Source: Arcuatula senhousia
Lineage: Eukaryota > Mollusca > Bivalvia > Mytilida > Mytilidae
Assembly: GCA_963971305.1 (NCBI GenBank)
Contig: OZ020308.1
Span: 24,085,275 to 24,149,274, forward strand
DNA: 64,000 nt
Direction: 5' to 3'
Part shown: positions 1 through 10,783 of the stretch, piece after piece
Numbering within the stretch: the first letter of the stretch is position 1
Layout of the letters: each line of letters begins with the position of its first letter
Position numbers and translations under genes: made by a program
Notes under the pieces: generated by a model
Told to the model about the DNA's origin: nothing
What the model saw: the letters and a program-made list of their open reading frames with translations, nothing else
Database searches by the model: none

Positions 1-468
1 AGTATTTCCACAGAAAGTAATCCTCTTCTTTTATAACACTTACATCTCTGAAATCAAAATAAATACTTGTAAATTTTAAATAATTTAACTGGTCGGCAAA
101 AAGCTCTACAGAGCTTACGTTTATTATGTTTGTTTAACCCGACTTCAAATAAAGTTTCTTAGTCTTAGTCTTAGTAATAATCAAGCACATGTTCGGTGTA
201 TATTTAAATTTACTCAACCAAATCAAAACAGTCCTCGATAAAACGACACGTGAACTTCATTCAATACAACAAGGTTATATGTCCTTGAAATAGAAAATAC
301 ACAATGACATTATGTTCACAAATAAGCATTTATCTATTATTCATATATATGCTTGCTTAAAATTTGTTGACATATATTTTCTTTAAAGTTATACATGTTT
401 TAAGCTTTTCTCTACGCAAAAAACGTCCACACATGTGACTCAATATTTATTTCATGAAATATCTTTTC
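1..468. other. AT-rich sequence with a possible retroelement or transcript 3' end
   Basis: No coding region is supportable here. At 148-153 there is an AATAAA followed by a short CTTAGT microsatellite at about 159-177. That arrangement resembles the 3' end of a non-LTR retroelement on the plus strand, but no coding sequence precedes it in the window, so it could be chance. Confidence 0.25.
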
Positions 469-717
469 ATAGCCACCTAGGCTAATATGTGCATGGCCTA
501 GGTCTATATGTTCATGGCCACCTAGGCCTATAAGTGCATGGCCATCTAGGCCTATATGTGCATGACCACCTAGGTCTATATCATGGCCACCTAGGCCTAT
601 AAATTATCAGTGTATGGCCACCTAGGCCTTAAAATTATCAGTGCATGGCCACCTAGGCCCATAAATTATCAGTGCATGGCCACCTAGGCCTATAAAATAT
701 AAATGCATAGCCATAGG
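469..717. repeat. Minisatellite with core GCATGGCCACCTAGGCC
   Basis: About ten degenerate copies of a unit with core TGGCCACCTAGGCCTATAA, spaced 21 to 32 bases. The longer units at the right add TTATCAGT. The core is partly palindromic (GGCC and CCTAGG). It is bounded by unrelated AT-rich sequence. A short reading frame starting near 703 overlaps the end and has no coding character. Confidence 0.85.
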
Positions 718-832
718 CAAATAAAATGGAATACCTTACAGTATGACGTGTCGCACTCGACACGTCCGTTCCCTAGCATGGATATTAAAATAATGAGAAT
801 GAGTAACATGAACTTCCGCCTACGTCATCAGT

Positions 833-1290
833 CAATGAGACTATACTCACGGTCGTTATACTTGTCCTGCGACATGTTTTCTACCGATGTTTCTGCTCGT
901 TTTCTACCGATGTCCTAGATTTCTACCGATGTGATGATAAAAAAACAAACCTGGCAGACGATTTTTTCCAAACAATGATACCCGGCTATTATGGCACTTA
1001 TAAACAAATTAGTTTAATATACATTATTTTGTTTTAAGTATGTACATAAAATTACAGTAAGGGTATTGATTATTTTTTCCAGCAAGAGACAATTTCCCTT
1101 TTTTCAGTTAATCATGAATATCTGTTTTAAATTACCATTGAAAATTATGCTCCAGTTTTAAAGACATATCACTTTTCATTACAAATGGCGTATTTTTTAT
1201 TTTTCGATCATTCTAAAAAAAATATGGTCCTGGTTTTCTGAAGATGTGTCCTGAATTTCTACCGATGGTCCTGGCGTTCTACCGATGTAA
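833..1290. repeat. Left inverted flank carrying CTACCGATG motifs
   Basis: The stretch 841-930 (CGGTCGTTATACTTGTCCTG, then three TTTCTACCGATG motifs) recurs in reverse complement at 4308-4400. Two more motifs lie at about 1255-1287. The unit is roughly CTACCGATG followed by TCCTGG. Together with 4085-4400 this forms the inverted ends of a region of about 3.5 kb. The architecture resembles subterminal transposase-binding repeats of a DNA transposon, but no transposase is seen between the ends. Confidence 0.6.
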
Positions 1291-1676
1291 TATGAAATTG
1301 GCAGTGCTTAAATACAAGCACAGCATAATTTTGTTCAATAAAAAAAAAATGATTTCGAATCGATGCAGTCAAATAAGATCTGAAACCATCGTAGTTATTT
1401 TTGTTTTGGTTAATTTTCTAGAACGTTCATTTTGGGACGAGATCCTAGGGGCGATTGAAAATTAAATAGAAAAGGAAGAAAAAATCGATTAAAATTTGGT
1501 TACTACAAAAAAGTAGCAACTCGTCGTCATCAGAGTATTTTTCTCTTTTTACATTATTAAATAGATAATTTTTGGAATGCGACTAGCAAAATGGGTAATT
1601 ATTTTCAAATTCACTCCGTTCCTGTAAAAATTTGAGAGCCTTTCCGGACCATGAAAAATCAATATCAGCATTAGGC

Positions 1677-2247
1677 AAAGGACAAGATATGATAAGGGCC
1701 CAATTTTCCCCCCAAATTTTGAAATTATAAAAATGAGCTAAAAGTATGTGATATATACTTTAAAGTAGATCAGAATGATTTTGTTTATAGTGATCCATTT
1801 TGATGTTGAAATAATGACCCAAAGTGGCTTAAAAATCGTGATTTGGTGAAAAACTGTAAAAAAACAGCAATTTTAAAGTGGTTTTCGGCAAATTTAACTA
1901 TGAGCCACACAGAGTACCACTACAATAATTTATGTAGATAATCATTTATAACATAGAAACAGACCACAAAAATATCTTTGTGGTACTCCGTGTGGCTCAA
2001 AGTTAAATTTGCCAAAAACTACTAAAAATTTGCATGATTTTTACACTTTTTTACAAAAATGCCATTTTCACATAATGTGATGACGTCACTGTGACGTAAT
2101 AAACAAGATTTAGTAAAAATTAATGTTATTTTACTATACCTTGTTCATCTAAGAACTGATCTAGAATAATTTACCTTCAGTTCAATTATTAAAAAAAAAT
2201 GGTAAATTAGGGGGCCAAATTGAGCACTTATCATATCTTGTCCTTTT
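1677..2247. mobile_element. MITE with AAAGGACAAGATATGATAAG termini
   Basis: The left end AAAGGACAAGATATGATAAG and the right end are inverted copies over about 30 bases, enclosing about 570 bp with no ORF. Inside is a second inverted pair (about 1874-1925 and 1979-2028) centred on GAGCCACACAGAGTACC and its complement, so the element itself is a small foldback. A second copy of the family lies at 42327-42894, nested in another repeat. No clear target duplication was found. Confidence 0.7.
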
Positions 2248-3021
2248 TCGTGGGAACAAATACCGTAGAGCTTTCCGCTCGAGCGGGCACTTCGTGCACG
2301 CTTGCGAGCTGTGCTCGCTATAAGTAGGTTTTATTCAGTAAATATATGTATTTCTTTATCTTAATTTATCTTACTTAGAATTTAACAAAGCTTGGTCAGT
2401 ATCATGCATTTGGTATGACTAGTCAATGTGACGATGTTGCTAGCTCGGTAATTTCCGGAAAATCGTTTTTCAGCGGAAAAGACCGAATGGTGTTTAAATA
2501 AAAATCTGTGTGTAAAAATAAACAAGTGGATGAATCACTGTTTTTGAATTTCATTTTCATATTTATTCATAACAGATTATGATGTATTTTTTATAAGCCC
2601 AGAGGGTTAATTGTTTTACTTGCTCCGTGCCTATTATTTTTTTCACTCCGTAAAAGTAAACCTGTTCCGGTTTTATCGTCAGTATTTCTGGCACATCTCA
2701 AAACATGTACAATGCTGTAGGGCTCGCATCTGCGATGCTCGCTAATAGTGTGATATATTAAATGACATTTCATGACAAGCATAAACTGTTTTGCGCACAC
2801 CAAGAACACTTTTACAAAATTTGAATAAATGTGTATTTTCTCAAAAGCTGGCTTATCAGAAAATGATGGTATATCAAAATTTCTTCCACTTATATTAGAT
2901 TTGTGTAATGCTTTACATATAATGGGAAACGATCCATCATATACCAGATTTCACTGTTATATCTAGAAATGCTGAGGCTGAGACATGAATTTCTCGGGCT
3001 GAAATTGATCTGTACATATAC
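2248..3021. other. Unassigned sequence
   Basis: Contains a short GC-richer piece (about 2265-2320, with CGCTCGAGCGGGC) and otherwise AT-rich sequence. A 72-codon frame on the minus strand (2591-2809) has no recognisable domain. I see no supportable gene. Confidence 0.3.
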
Positions 3022-4003
3022 AACAGTATAGCACGCCATTTTAACCAAAACCATGGTAACTATAGTATACCTCAGATAACTTGGGGTTTACTGGTAGCTA
3101 TCTGGGGGTTTTCAGAGCGAAACTCTTAATTACATCAGGTATTGAGAGTTAATTCAGGTAACTGAGTGTTTCCTATCAGCTATCCCATGGATACCACAAA
3201 AAACTCCTGCTATTAAGAGTTTTCAAAAATAATTTATTGGAAGCTGAGCTTTGTATTAGTTTTTGAGGAATTGATAGTTTTCAGCTTTACATTGATAAAT
3301 TCTGCTTTCAAAGAGCTAAATATCATATGGTGTTTGACGCCTGTGCAACGCTAAATAGGTTATTTACAGGCGATGTAGATGAAAATGATGATAAAATGAA
3401 CATGAAATGAGGATGATTAATGAAACATGGGGTTGGGGTGGGAAACAAAGGAACTGCAAATTTTGAAAAACCACAGGAAAATGGGAGAGGTGGGTAGGGA
3501 CTGAAAATTTAGTCTATGTGGTGCACTACTTGGCTGTCCACAAAGGGGTCCTTTACGTGCATGAAGCGTAGCACTCTCGTCACACGTTGGCCCACTATGG
3601 TCGGCCGTCAGGGTTTCTGTATTATAGACCTGACAACCTCTGCGGACGAGGGCCACCCTATTCAGCCACTTAGGATACACACTTGGTCGCTCTGTGGGCT
3701 GAGCACTGACCCGACGTCAGAATCGCAATACCCTTAGTCGCCTCTTACGACAAGCTAGGCTCTGCTGCGGGCCTATTCGCCAACCGGGCTCCGCACGGGA
3801 CTACAATATCTGTAGGTAAAAGGTTTTTTTTATTAGGTATCTATGTGATAGCTGACAGCAAACCCCCAGTTACCAAAATAACTCTTAGATGTAATTGAGA
3901 GTTTCGTCCAGAAAACCCCCAGATAGCTGCCAGTAAACCCCCAGTTATCTGAGGTATCCTATAGATACCAAGGTCTTGGTTAAAATGGCGTTCCATACAA
4001 CAG
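3022..4003. mobile_element. Terminal-inverted-repeat element with about 170-bp arms
   Basis: Positions 3022-3196 and 3834-4003 are inverted repeats. Both contain CGCCATTTTAACC, then CCTCAGATAACT, then GTTTACTGG, then AGCTATCTGGGGGTTTTC. The interior of about 640 bp carries an unrelated repeat (3420-3800) and no transposase. Identity between arms looks around 80 to 85 per cent by eye, so the element is old. It lies between the two CTACCGATG-bearing flanks. Confidence 0.75.
3420..3800. repeat. Dispersed repeat shared with 10784-11046
   Basis: The string GGGGTTGG..GGAAACAAAGGAAC, then GCATGAAGCGT, then GTTGGCCCACTATGGTC, then CAACCTC..CGGAC occurs in the same order here and at 10784-11025. This copy continues into a GC-rich end with GTCGCCTCTTACGAC and CCGGGCTCCGCACGGGAC. 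Short frames on both strands (3417-3680, 3516-3737) are by-products. SINE-like origin is possible, but I do not see convincing A and B boxes. Confidence 0.6.
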
Positions 4004-4084
4004 GATGATGAAGCTTCACTGTAAAACACAAGCATTTACGGTGTACGTATGCCTTTAGAAACAACCAAAATGTGTAGTTATATG

Positions 4085-4400
4085 AAATAAGATCATCGGT
4101 AGAAATCAAGGACTCATCTGTAGAAAACACAGTAAAGAACATACCTAATCGGTAGAAAACCAGGACGTATGAAATATCTTAAACCTGTTAGTTATACAAA
4201 AAGCAATTGGCTATTTTACAAATAAACGATCATTTATTGCATATTCTCCCATACGATGTATTCAAATGTTAAAAATAAGCGTTATTTTTCATATTTCTAA
4301 AAAAACAATCGGTAGAAAACAAGGATCATCGGTAGAAAACAAGCAGAAAAATCGGTAGAAAACATGTTTTCGCAGGACAAGTATAATGACCGTGATACTT
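4085..4400. repeat. Right inverted flank with CATCGGTAG motifs
   Basis: Contains six copies of ATCGGTAGAAA or close variants (about 4093, 4118, 4149, 4308, 4328, 4351), the reverse complement of the motif at 833-1290. The end 4351-4400 mirrors 841-890 almost base for base, including CAGGACAAGTATAATGACCG. See the left flank for interpretation. Confidence 0.6.
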
Positions 4401-4429
4401 AATATCAAAGCAAGGAAACTGATTAAAAA

Positions 4430-4680
4430 AAAAACATATCTCATACCTACATGACCTATATCATTCCAAATATTCAGGATAAAATCTATCCATTTGAATT
4501 TATGGACATTATTCAAATGTAGACAAACCATCAACCGATATAGTGAATTACACAACTTTTTCTCGTTTTGTACTAGCCTACCCCAAAATGAAATCATCCT
4601 AACTTTAACCCTCAGTTCCAAAGGATATCTCCCAAGTTCCCCATATACATTGAAGTTTGCTGTGGTTTGTCTTAAGAATT
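4430..4680 (-). pseudogene. LINE ORF2 fragment, post-RT region
   Basis: The minus-strand frame through 4289-4783 contains a stretch reading VYGELGRYPLELRVKVR, then ISFWGRLV, then FKWIDFI. That pattern (YGELGRxP, then xFWxRL) is typical of the region downstream of the reverse transcriptase in APE-type non-LTR retrotransposons. The LINE at 49994-52843 has the analogous EFGRIPMAF and NYW. Residues before about 36 and after about 118 of that frame come from neighbouring repeats, so only the central part is real homology. It ends exactly where the palindromic MITE at 4681 begins. It is a dead fragment without RT motifs. Confidence 0.6.
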
Positions 4681-4850
4681 GAATGTTTGTATTTTGATGT
4701 TTAATTGGCGTGTAAAACCGTTGACCGTAGCACATTTTGAAAACCGTTGACCGTAGCACATTTTGAATGAAGCGTGCTAGCACTTAATGATAAAAATGTG
4801 CGACCAGTCAACGGTTTTACAACCATATGAAGCATCAAAATACAAACAAT
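4681..4850. mobile_element. Palindromic MITE, GAATGTTTGTATTTTGATG ends
   Basis: Ends are GAATGTTTGTATTTTGATG and its reverse complement. The interior is itself inverted (AAAACCGTTGACCG, CACATTTT, then AAAATGTGCGACC, CAACGGTTTT), so the whole element folds into one hairpin. A 30-base internal segment around ACCGTTGACCGTAGCACA is duplicated on the left arm. A second copy is at 7281-7397. Confidence 0.7.
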
Positions 4851-4921
4851 TACATTTTAATGTTTTTTAATTTGTTTCTGATTTTTCGTTTTGTTTTGTG
4901 GTGTATGTTCGTGTATTATTA

Positions 4922-7072
4922 TTTTTAGCTCACCTGGACCGAAGGTCCATGTGAGCTATTACCATCACTTGGCGTCCGTCGTCGTCTGTCGTCTGTCGTC
5001 TGTGTCGTCTGTTAACAATTTTTCAAAAATCTTCTCCTCTGAAACTACCAAACAGAATTTAATGAAACTTGGTATGAATGATCCTTAGGGTGTCCTGCAC
5101 CGAACTTGTGTTTTGATTTTTGATCCATTAAAAAACATGGCCGCCGTTACTAAAAATAGACTAGGGGGGTCAGACTACTGTTTTAGGCTTATAAATAAAA
5201 AAGTATAAGAGATAGAGGAAATCTGAGGCCACGCTACTGATTCAGCATCAAAAGCTCTACAAAAGTCTCCATTTGGTCAAAGTTGTCAGATGACCCCTTA
5301 TAGGGGTTACGGCCCCTTAAAGGTGAAAAATAGCATTTTTTCATGTTTTTGGCCTACAGAATGAAAAGTATAATTGCAGATAGAGATTAGCTGTTGCTTG
5401 CTTAAATGCTCAGCTCATTTAACTCTACAAAAGTCTCCATAGTATCGAAGTTGTCAGATGACCCCTTATAGGGGTTACGGCCCCTTAAAGGTGAAAAATA
5501 GCCATTTTTCATGTTTTTGGCCTACAGAATGCAAACTATTGCAGATGGAGATTAGCTGTTGCTTGCATAAATGTTCAGCTCATTTAGCTTTACGAAATTC
5601 TCCATAGGGTCGAAGTTGTCAGATGACCCCTTACAGGGGTTACGGCCCCTGAAAAATAGCGTTTTTTCATGTTTTTGGCCTACAGAATGAAAACTATTGC
5701 ACATAGAGATAAGCTGTTGCTTGCTGAAATGTTCAGCTCATTTAGCTCTACAAAATTCTCCATAGGGTCGAAGTTGTCAGATGACCCCTTATAGGGGTTA
5801 CGGCCACAAAAAAAATAGCCATTTTTCAGGTTTTTGGTCTACAGAATGAAAACAATTGCAAATAGAGATTTACTGTTGCTTGCATGAATGTTCAGCTCAT
5901 TTAGCTTTACAAAATTCTCCATAGGGTCGAAGTTGTCAGATGACCCCTTATAGGGGTTACGGCCCCTGAAAAATAGCGATTTTTCATGTTTATTTGTCCT
6001 ACAGAATGAAAACTATTGCAGATAGAGATTAGCTGTTGCTTGCTTAAATGTTCAGCTCATTTAGCTCTACAAAATTCTCCATAGGGTCGAAGTTGTCAGA
6101 TGACCCCTTATAGGGGTTACGGCCGCTGAAAAATAAAGATTTTTCATGTTTTTGGCCTGCAGAATGAAAACTATTGCAGATAGAGATTAGCTGTTGCTTG
6201 CATAAATGTTCAGCTCATTAAGCTTTACAAAATTCTCCATAGGGTCGAAGTTGTCAGATGACCCCTTATAGGGGTTACGGCCCCTGAAAAATAGCGTTTT
6301 TTCATGTTTTTGGCCTACAGAATAAAAACTATTGCAGATAGAGATTAGCTGTTGCTTGCTTAAATGTTCAGCTCATTTAGCTCAACAAAATTCTCCTAGT
6401 GTCGAAGTTGTCAGATGACCCCTTATAGGGGTTACGGCCCCTGCAAAATAGTGATTTTTCATGTTTTTGGCCTACAGAATGAAAAGTATTGCAGATAGAG
6501 ATTAGCTGTTGCTTGCTTAAATGTTCAGCTCATTTAGCTCTACAAAATTCTCCATAGGGTCGAAGTTGTCAGATGACCCCTTATAGGGGTTACGGCCCCT
6601 GAAAAATAAAGATTTTTCATGTTTTTGGCCTACAGAATGAAAACTATTGCAGATAGAGATTAGCTGTTGCTTGCATAAATGTTCAGCTCATTTAGCTTTA
6701 CAAAATTCTCCATAGGGTCGAAGTTGTCAGATGACCCCTTATAGGGGTTACAGCCCCTGAAAAATAGCGTTTTTTCATGTTTTTGGCCTACAGAATTAAA
6801 ACTATTGCAGATAGAGATTAGCTGATGCTTGCTTAAATGTTCAGCTCATTTAGCTCTACAAAAGTCTCCATAGGGTCGAAGTTGTCAGATGACTCCTTAT
6901 AGGGGTTATGGCCCCTTATAGGTGAAAATGGTGTTTTTGGCCTAGAATGAAAACTATTGCAGGTAGAGAAAAGCTGTTGCTTGCTTAAATGTTCAGCTCA
7001 TTTAGCTCTACAAAATTATAGGGTCAACATCAAGACCAGGTGAGCGATTCAGGCTCCTGGGAGCCTCTTGTT
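4922..7072. mobile_element. TTTTAGCTCACC family element, copy A
   Basis: Starts TTTTAGCTCACCTGG and ends CAGGTGAGCGA plus a short tail ending GAGCCTCTTGTT; the start and CCAGGTGAGCGA are inverted (11 of 12). A 31-base hairpin (4927-4957, 14-base arms, GAA loop) sits at the left end and a 16-base hairpin (7051-7066) at the right. Behind the left hairpin is a CGTCCGTCGTCGTCTG stretch. The bulk is a tandem array listed separately. It has no ORF and is non-autonomous. An inverted pair of about 55 bases (4853-4906 and 7213-7267) flanks it. Confidence 0.8.
5250..7020. repeat. Tandem array, period about 158 bp, 11 units
   Basis: Eleven copies of AGTTGTCAGATGACCCC-type landmarks at about 5281, 5449, 5614, 5772, 5931, 6091, 6250, 6406, 6564, 6722 and 6880. 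The spacing settles to 156-160 bases. Each unit carries GGGGTTACGGCCCC, TTTTTGGCCTACAGAATG, GCAGATAGAGATTAGCTG and TTCAGCTCATTTAGC. The array lies wholly inside the TTTTAGCTCACC element. Single decayed units of the same sequence occur at 26520-27120 and 45700-46050. Confidence 0.9.
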
Positions 7073-7280
7073 TACATTAATATCCAAATGCGAATTCAAG
7101 TGAGAAGAACAAATTTTAGTTGTGCGTCAAGTAAGGTCATGACCCGGCTACGACCACGCGATTCAAGTGACATTAAGACGATTCAAGGTATCAATTAAGC
7201 AATAGAATTATATACACCATAAAACAAAACGAAAAATCAGAAACAAATAAAAAGAACATTAAAATGTAATTATAACAATT

Positions 7281-7397
7281 GAATGTTTGTAGTTTGATGT
7301 TTCATAGGAGTCCGGTCTCACATTAAAGCGCGCTAGCGCTTCATGTTAAAAATGTGCGACCGGTCTACGGTTTTACAACATCAAAATACAAACATTC
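7281..7397. mobile_element. Palindromic MITE, second copy
   Basis: Ends GAATGTTTGT and ACAAACATTC. The interior is a hairpin with a GCGCTAGCGC core. It is shorter than the 4681-4850 copy because it lacks the internal duplication. It abuts the next element (start 7401) within three bases. Confidence 0.7.
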
Positions 7398-8240
7398 ACT
7401 CCCCTAGTAAGGTTGATTCACGACGATCGGGAAAGTCCAGTGAAAGATTCATGTAAAATTATATTTGGTGGGTTAAATTCGTCCCTTTTTTGATCGATAT
7501 TGTTTACAAAACGCTCATGAAATACACACCTAAGCAGTTTAAGTAAACATAAAGCTATGTACTGTTTTAATTTCTTTAAATTAAGCAGTTTTGTATTGAT
7601 TTCAATAAAATGTGAAAGTTTGGTAAATCTATGATAAACAGTTTCAAAGTTATGACGAAAAGGGTTATACATTTTCTAACTCTAAATTATAAGTTAATAA
7701 AACACTTTGAACTCATGATAAAGCATTCAATGTGTAGCCACGTTCTTTCCTAATCGTTATAGATTAAAACATGCATGGAGGGTACTGCCAACTGCTAAAG
7801 AAAAGCAAATTTGTTGACACACTAAAACGGTTATTTGTATCGCCATTTTAGAGGATTCGGTTTTGGTAATGTTTAGACTTCAGGTTTGGTAAATTGCGAG
7901 TACTGTTTTGTCTGGTTAAATCATATATTTGTATGGTAAATTGCTTAAGATAACTTAATTATTGGTTGCATTTTTGACAAATTTTGATGCAATTTATCTA
8001 GGGCCATTCATGGACATAAAATTTAGTTTATAAGATCTTAAACTATTGATGATTTCATAAGATACCCTACGTAAATTCCATATCTAATACTCTGAATAAT
8101 TTGTACTCAAAGATTTCGACTTTTATTCATAGTTATAGATTGGGTATAAAACTTTCTAAGGTGATATTAAATCGCAGTCAAAAAAAATGAATTCGACATT
8201 TACAACTTCCATTTCATTTGTTCAATAACTGTCATAACTT

Positions 8241-8560
8241 TTTAGCTCACCTTGCCAAAGTCGTCTGTCGTTGTAAATGTCCGTCCGTCGTCATTTCAAA
8301 AAAATTCTCCACTGCATCAATTTGACGGAAACATTGCAGTAATGATTTATGATATGCTGGCAACAAACGATCGTCTTTTGTAAAGATTCGATAAAAACAT
8401 GGTTGTTGTTACTAATTATCAAACATATGATAAAATCACTTAAAACGGCGTATAACTCAGAAACAACAAAAAATGGCCGCGTTAAATAAAATCCTGATTT
8501 TGTCCTATAGAATGAAAACTATTGCGAATAGAGAAAAGCTGTTGTTTGCTCTAAATCCTC
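8241..8560. mobile_element. TTTTAGCTCACC family, 5' fragment (copy B)
   Basis: Begins TTTAGCTCACCTTGCC followed by GTCGTCTGTCG and GTCCGTCCGTCGTC, then sequence resembling the internal AGAATGAAAACTATTGC..GAGAAAAGCTGTTG unit. The left hairpin is lost and no right terminus is present, so it is a truncated copy. Confidence 0.6.
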
Positions 8561-8829
8561 CAGTTCTTTGAACTCACATTTGATTCTTTGGATTTCTTTG
8601 TATTTAACAGAAGTTCTTGTACAAAAACGGGTTTATTTGGAACACAAAAGTTTATTTCAAAACCATCGGGTATACATCTGTATTTTCATAACAAAGTTAG
8701 TCAAGTCTACAAAAAAATAAAAAGATTCTTGATTAATGTATTGATTTTCAAACAACAGACAATATAATACTTGTTAACAACTTTTTCAAGAAGTCTGTGA
8801 TTGGTCTGGTCTTATTCATTTTTGTTGTA

Positions 8830-9042
8830 CTGTAAACCTAGAATTTTTCGCACAGTCTTTCTTTCGCGGTTGTACGGAAAAATATTAGTTTGCGCAGTTT
8901 TAATTTCGCGTTGAAAAGTTATTGTCCATAGACTACAATGGAAGACAAGGTTAACATATTCGCGCTGTTTAATTTTCGCGCTAACATTGTCAACGCGAAA
9001 ATCGCGAAAATAAAACTGCCGTGAAAATTTCCCGGTTTACAG
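8830..9042. mobile_element. Small MITE with CTGTAAACC ends
   Basis: The perfect 9-base termini CTGTAAACC and GGTTTACAG extend imperfectly to about 22 bases. The 213-bp interior is rich in TTCGCG and CGCGAA, also in inverted arrangement around 8940. It is nested in the CCCCTAGTAAGG element. Confidence 0.65.
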
Positions 9043-9753
9043 GATCATATATTTATTCTGACACTAATGATTCGAGTAACTTGAGATTCTCATTGTTTCT
9101 CTTAATGTACATGATGTCGTGATTTGTCTCTAGTCGTCGAGTAAAACCATTTTAATTGGCCTCAATGAACTAAGTAAGTATGATTTTCTTTTGAAATACA
9201 GCGTTTTCCCACAAATATTTATACATATGAATTGAAATTTATTTTTTTTTAAACCGAGACAAAACCGAACTCCAAACGTTACCAAAACCGAATCCTCTTA
9301 TTACCAAACCATTATCCACATTTTTTACATCTCTTTCTTTAAGATAAACTCAATGTTTTTGATCAAGATTTTCTACGTGTCTTTAGTACATATGATATTC
9401 TTGCTTTGGTGAAAAATATAGGCACTTTATGCAAACAAAAACGTATCTACACGATGAAATAGTTTTCGTCAAGAACATTATTTAACTTTTATGTTTTTCG
9501 TGAATATTTTCTTTATTTCTCAACAGATTGATTTATACTTTTACGACTTTTTAGTTATTTGTGCAACAAATAAAGAGACAAAATCATTACACCCATCTAC
9601 AATTCGAAAGACATAAATTTTGCAAAAAAAAACAAAACAAAGTTGTTTACTTTTTTCTTTAACCCGACAAAACTGAACCCTCTTACCAAATACAACTTTA
9701 CGTGAATCCTTCACTGGACTTTCCCGATAGTCGTGAATCCACCTTACTAGGGG

Positions 9754-10150
9754 TGATTCAATTCTTAATTAATGCAGTAGAAAGGCTAGTTGTCTACAAA
9801 TACTTTTAAAATCATTACTGCTGAAAGGATACGACTCAATAATGTTTTCAGCTTTCCATAATGTACACTTCACTTCCTCACGTATTTGACAGAGATGATA
9901 ACATGCAATTTTTAAAGAACGGCGAACGCAGGTAGACATACATTTAAGTTCTTTATGCTAAGATATATATTGTCGAGTTCAATAATATGAACAAATGTAC
10001 AGAAAGGAAAATAATTGAAATGCTGAACTTTCTTGTACTTAAGAACAGTGTGATTGAGCTAGGCGTTTTTAAAAATAACAAGCGGACTTCATACAATCAC
10101 TCAGACAAAAACAATACTTGAAGATTTCAATCTCACTTTTCGTTCATTCT
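9754..10150. other. Unassigned sequence
   Basis: AT-rich; I see no ORF, RNA gene or repeat that I can support. Confidence 0.3.
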
Positions 10151-10280
10151 CGAATTGAAAATGTTTTCCGTGTTTTATGTGTTGTATGTTTTTCGTTGTC
10201 CTTGTTTGTGTTAACTGGTTTTGTCTCTGCTTCTTCGGACTTTGACACTCGGATGTCCCATTGATACACCTGCTTCTTTC
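10150..10280 (+). repeat. 3' tail of the RT-remnant retroelement family
   Basis: The string TTTTGTCTCTGC..TTC..GGACTTTGACACTCGGATGTCCCATTG, then ACACCTGCTTCTTTC, matches the 3' tails behind the RT remnants at 13626-14275, 18786-19283 and (inverted) 32640-32915. Only the tail is present here. Confidence 0.6.
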
Positions 10281-10317
10281 ATATCTCGATGGAACTTTAC
10301 TAGTACAAAAATTGTTT

Positions 10318-10712
10318 CAAAGTTTAAAGTTTTTTGCTTAAGTCTATTCATGTGAACAATTTTTGGTAGAAAATAGAAAATAGAGAAAATAGATGTCATG
10401 GTACACTATTGATATTTAGTATTATATAGCTGGCAACCCGTCAAACCGTCTTTTTAGATCACATCTGAACAAATTTAATTATGAACTTTCAATCTATTCA
10501 TCTGTTTGAGATGTTGATTTAAGATTATTATCTGCACACGTCTGAATTGACAAGAGACTTTGTCTTAACGTCGACTGAATTGATCTGTACTGATGCTAAT
10601 GCAACTGCAAACTAAATATCAATAGTGTACCATAACATCTATTTTCTCTATTTTCTATTTTCTACAAAAAATTGTTCACATAAATAGACTTAAACAAAAA
10701 ACTTTAACAATT
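10318..10712. mobile_element. Foldback element with about 100-bp arms
   Basis: 10318-10419 and 10613-10712 are inverted repeats sharing AAGTTTTTTG, TAAGTCTATT, ATGTGAACAATTTTT, GTAGAAAATAGAAAATAG, AGAAAATAGATGT and GGTACACTATTGATATTT. The spacer of about 190 bp is not repetitive within the window. No ORF. Confidence 0.75.
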
Positions 10713-10783
10713 GTAGACGCCGCTGCCACCGTCGCCGTCGGAATCACCATCCCTAAGTCGCAAACGAGACAAAAACTGATACC

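Larger units (their letters stand above)
7401..9753. mobile_element. 2.35-kb element with CCCCTAGTAAGG inverted ends
   Basis: 7401-7475 and 9675-9753 are inverted copies beginning CCCCTAGTAAGGT and continuing through GATTCACGAC, ATCGGGAAAGTCCAGTGAA and GATTCA. A second inner inverted pair (about 7855-7895 and 9262-9302, core GAGGATTCGGTTTTGG) suggests nested or multi-part termini. The interior is AT-rich with no transposase, and carries two smaller elements (8241-8560, 8830-9042). No target duplication is visible. Confidence 0.65.

Noticed and set aside
4289..4783. Whole 164-codon minus frame as a gene
   Set aside because: Only about 4430-4680 has LINE similarity; its ends translate a MITE and CATCGGTAG motifs.
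4922..7072. Helitron assignment for the TTTTAGCTCACC family
   Set aside because: There is a 3' hairpin and no obvious target duplication, but the TC start and CTRR end are missing and short inverted termini are present, so I leave it unclassified.
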